Part shown: positions 62,401 through 64,000 of the stretch, in pieces
Position numbering within the stretch: position 1 is the stretch's first letter
How the letters are laid out: every line of letters begins with the position of its first letter
From: Apostichopus japonicus
Lineage: Eukaryota > Echinodermata > Holothuroidea > Aspidochirotida > Stichopodidae
Length of the DNA: 64,000 nucleotides
Direction of reading: 5' to 3'
Assembly (NCBI RefSeq): GCF_037975245.1
Contig: NC_092569.1
Location: 22,038,168-22,102,167, forward strand
Notes under the pieces: generated by a model
Seen by the model: only the letters and a program-made list of their open reading frames with translations
Told to the model about the DNA's origin: nothing
Database searches by the model: none
Program-made: the position numbers and the translations under genes

Positions 62401-63218
62401 TGGACATTTACAAATTTAATTTGGAAAATTTGGAATGAATAACATCATTCAAAAGATTTGACTGTAAAATATAAATCAATACTGAGAGTGATAACTTGAA
62501 GGCAAACTGGGACTAACAGTTTTAGCATGCTTAAAATTGAGGGCAATTCTCATTGACCTGTGACCAAAATTACAATCATGCATGGCTCTTCTGCTGCTGT
62601 TGGTTTTTGTAATGCTGTGCAAAAGTTGTGTTGAATTTGATACAAACAAGTTAATGACCAGCACCATGGAATGGAAATCTCTAATACTCAATACAACATT
62701 CTGAAATGACTCTCAAACAAGCCCTGTGACTGCTTACCTAAGAGAACATTACTTGGTTTCAAGTCCCGGTGGAGAATGTTCAGTTGATGCAATTCTGCAA
62801 TGCCGAGCATAAGTTGATAAGTTAGAGATGCTCTTTTGTTTGCTGTGAGCTGAGGTCTTAATGGGTTCCCCTTGTTTTCAATTATTTCCTCTAAGTTATA
62901 TTCACAAAGGGGTGAAGCTAAATAGAGAAAGTCATCATCTTCTTCCGAAAGTGTGTTTCTTAACAAATGCTTTGATCCTTGCATGCCCTCATTAAGCACT
63001 TTATTCACAGTTTGTTCCATAGAGTGGGTGCCCTGGTTCAGTCTTTTGATTGCTACAGGCCATTGCTCATCTACCAGTCCAATGAAAATTTGTGCGCCAT
63101 TGCTACCATCAGCAATTTTGTACTGCCTGCTGAAAGAAAGTCGCCCAATTGACTTGAAACAAACTCCAGAGTCTTTGTTTAGGAGCTGCTCTAACTGATG
63201 AGCCCATCGCTGTTGGTT
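55334..63218 (-). CDS. IRE1-like kinase / 23-residue repeats / BRCT locus (possible single gene)
   Basis: Seven minus-strand exons: 63218-62738, 62183-62026, 60268-60047, 59125-58011, 57166-57079, 56680-56606 and 55500-55334. Exons 1-3 code a protein kinase resembling IRE1/RNase L, exon 4 fifteen 23-residue repeats plus the start of a BRCT domain, and exons 5-7 the rest of a BRCA1-like BRCT with a stop. All junctions fit in phase except exon 2 to exon 3 (phase 0 to phase 1), where a tiny exon may be missing or the kinase may be broken. The kinase-to-repeat junction is in phase (GAG G|AA). It could instead be two genes: an ATG near 59186 opens exon 4's frame. The 5' end is outside the window. 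No KEN RNase domain was seen. Confidence 0.55.
55501..56605. other. Intron, no feature seen
   Basis: About 1.1 kb of AT-rich intron between BRCT exons. Nothing else was recognised. Confidence 0.5.
56606..56680 (-). CDS. BRCT exon 3
   Basis: 75 nt, phase 1-1, acceptor TTTGCAG, donor T|GTAAGT. It reads (E)KGKCPRTMKYITGIAAGL, WIVSYS. The RTxKYxxGIAxGxWIVSY core is very close to BRCA1 BRCT1 (RTLKYFLGIAGGKWVVSY). Confidence 0.82.
57079..57166 (-). CDS. BRCT exon 2
   Basis: 88 nt, phase 0-1, acceptor TATACAG, donor G|GTGAGT. It reads NHIQKLADLHGCRYTAMIES, TTTHVILIA, the first helix and second strand of a BRCT domain (xxTTHVIxxA). It follows in phase from FVSSGLKHRFQQ in the repeat exon. Confidence 0.78.
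57167..58010. other. Intron, no feature seen
   Basis: Intron of about 840 bp between the repeat exon and BRCT exon 2, AT-rich. Nothing recognised. Confidence 0.5.
58011..59125 (-). CDS. Exon with 15 x 23-residue repeats and BRCT start
   Basis: An 1115-nt exon, phase 1 to 0, acceptor CTTTTTTAG, donor CAGCAG|GTGAGT. It codes ENHLNPDSCTIQYC, then exactly 15 units of ADTKNQSDPLPDQMDAETV plus PSGS, then FVSSGLKHRFQQ, which is the first strand of the BRCT domain. Variants are few: D to C at position 2 in two units, P to F at position 20 in three, and A to S in two. The repeat is acidic, rich in Ser, Pro, Asp and Gln, and probably disordered. The frame stays open upstream to about 59258, with ATGs at 59258 and about 59186 (MSKITLIFVLL). 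This could be a signal-like start, or just translated polypyrimidine tract. Confidence 0.75.
58050..59084. repeat. 69-bp coding minisatellite, 15 copies
   Basis: Fifteen adjacent 69-bp units, most differing at 0-4 positions, fill 1035 bp. The unit length is a multiple of three, so the frame is preserved. Near identity, including at third codon positions, implies recent expansion or homogenisation. Confidence 0.95.
59334..59425. repeat. (AT)n microsatellite in intron
   Basis: About 90 bp of TA repeat in the intron between the kinase C-lobe exon and the repeat exon. Confidence 0.93.
60047..60268 (-). CDS. Kinase exon 3: C-lobe
   Basis: 222 nt, phase 1-1, acceptor TTTCAG, donor G|GTAAGT. It reads (D)VGMYYILSDGHVPFETTV, NMKKGQYSLKHLGTHDTFQP, LLENMLNRDEKLRPTIEDCI, AFYE. 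YYILSDGHxPF and the LLxxMLxxDxxxRPT motif are typical of IRE1/RNase L-type kinases. Compared with them, about two residues before YYIL seem missing, at the same place as the phase mismatch with kinase exon 2. Confidence 0.78.
60269..62025. other. Intron, no feature seen
   Basis: About 1.75 kb intron inside the kinase. I searched by eye for a micro-exon that would repair the phase between kinase exons 2 and 3 and did not find one. Confidence 0.5.
62026..62183 (-). CDS. Kinase exon 2: activation segment
   Basis: 158 nt, phase 1-0, acceptor TCATAG, donor CAG|GTGAGA. It reads (D)HNEKILLGDFGISRQFTH, GTTLLTKAMGTLCSTSPENT, RYKKSSDIQ. DFG is present, the activation loop has Thr and Ser, GTLCSTSPE replaces the usual GTxxWxAPE, and KKSSDIQ is the IRE1-like helix F region. 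Confidence 0.82.
62738..63218 (-). CDS. Kinase exon 1: N-lobe and catalytic loop
   Basis: 481 nt, phase 0-1, acceptor TTATTAG, donor G|GTAAGC. Residues 1-30 are NQQRWAHQLEQLLNK... before the kinase. The glycine loop is IADGSNGAQIFIG (35-47), VAIK lysine is at about residue 58, and YLASPLCEYNLEEIIE is the hinge. HRDLKPSNVLL sits at 150-160 with the catalytic Asp. The spacing and hinge wording fit the IRE1/RNase L kinase family. The catalytic residues VAIK, HRD and DFG are all kept, so it may be active. Earlier exons lie beyond the window. Confidence 0.85.
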
Positions 63219-63334
63219 CTAATAAAGAACAAAAATCAATTGCATTAAATCAATTTCTAACAAAACACTGACTTGAGGGAAAGAACATCCAACAGTTATT
63301 TTAACATAACTTCATCCAAGAGACCTGTATATGC

Positions 63335-64000
63335 TAATTAGGTAAACACTTTACACTCAGGTGGCCATGATTTTAAAACGTAAATGTAACAGACAGGTTA
63401 GAATCCACCCTCAAACACAGGACCATAGTAAGGGTCATTAGGTATACACTGTTCATTCAGTAGCCATGAAAAAGTAACTGTAACAGACAGGTTAGAATCC
63501 ACCCTAAACACAGGACCATGGTAAGGGTCATTAGGTATACACTGTACATTCAGGTGGTCATATGAAAGTAACTGTAACAGACAGGTTAGAATCCACCCTC
63601 AAACACATGACCATAGTCATTAGGTATACACTGTACATTCAGTAGCCATGAAAAAGTAACTGTAACAGACGAGTTAGAATCCACCCTCAAACACAGGACC
63701 ATAGTAAGGGTCATTAGGTTTACACTATACATTCAGTAGCCATGAAAAAGTAAAGTTCTGTAACAGACAGGTTAGAATCCACCCTCAAACACAGGACCAT
63801 AGTAAGGGTCATAAGGTATACACTGTACATTCAGTAGCCATGAAAAAGTAACTGTAACAGACAGGTTAGAATCCACCCTCAAACACAGGACCATGGTAAG
63901 GGTCATTAGGTATACACTGTACATTCAGGTGGTCATATAAAAGTAACTGTAACAGACAGGTTAGAATCCACCCTCAAACACAGGACCATAGTAAGGGTCA
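63335..64000. repeat. ~95-bp tandem repeat running off the window
   Basis: TAACAGACAGGTTAGAATCC starts a unit at about 63388, 63480, 63574, 63664, 63761, 63857 and 63947. Each is followed by ACCCTCAAACACAGGACCAT and ATTAGGTATACACTGTACAT. Spacing is 90-97 bp. It shares the core AATCCxCCCTCAAACACAGGAC with the repeats at 48.6-54.7 kb. Confidence 0.92.

Overview
The window is animal nuclear DNA. It has intron-split genes with GT/AG splice sites, long AT-rich introns, many microsatellites, LINE, SINE and DNA-transposon remains, and recent tandem segmental duplication. The scavenger-receptor cysteine-rich (SRCR) exon arrays joined to a fibrinogen-like module, and the frequent AGGCCTA words, suggest an invertebrate deuterostome, most likely an echinoderm. 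That is inference; no species marker was seen.

Layout. (1) 1-47.7 kb is a tandem segmental duplication, alpha-beta-alpha'-beta'-alpha''. Each beta block carries one minus-strand gene for a secreted protein: signal peptide exon, a 37-nt exon, two exons coding the N-terminal half of a fibrinogen-related domain (FReD), then an array of single-exon SRCR domains. Paralogue 1 (6707-20521) has 10 intact SRCR exons and paralogue 2 (34237-43266) has 7. Nearly all of these exons fit by splice phase, giving about 1202 and 896 residues. The alpha blocks between them hold decayed LINE sequence. The extra copies act as empty sites that date and delimit later insertions: a 6-kb inverted-repeat element at 22600-28626, a hAT-like MITE at 43904-44479, a LINE 3' end at about 32.9-33.6 kb and a tRNA-derived SINE at 47709.

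(2) The 6-kb element at 22600-28626 has perfect terminal inverted repeats, a TA target duplication and an exact empty site at 47.4 kb. It carries a multi-exon plus-strand gene resembling the SAMD3-like family of invertebrates and fish, and a nested palindromic GATATC-repeat element. No transposase was recognised.

(3) 47.7-55 kb is repeat country: two SINE copies, a 500-bp CATA microsatellite, a 208-bp tandem repeat, a 472-bp tandem repeat and a LINE reverse transcriptase relic.

(4) 55.3-63.2 kb on the minus strand holds seven exons. In transcript order they encode an IRE1/RNase L-like protein kinase, fifteen copies of a 23-residue repeat, and a single BRCT domain closely resembling the first BRCT of BRCA1. 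Most junctions are phase-compatible, so the exons may form one fused gene, though one junction inside the kinase is out of phase. The 5' end lies beyond the window, which closes in a 95-bp tandem repeat.

How they work together: the two SRCR genes are paralogous candidate secreted recognition proteins that differ mainly in SRCR number. The kinase/BRCT locus and the SAMD3-like gene have no visible functional link to them.
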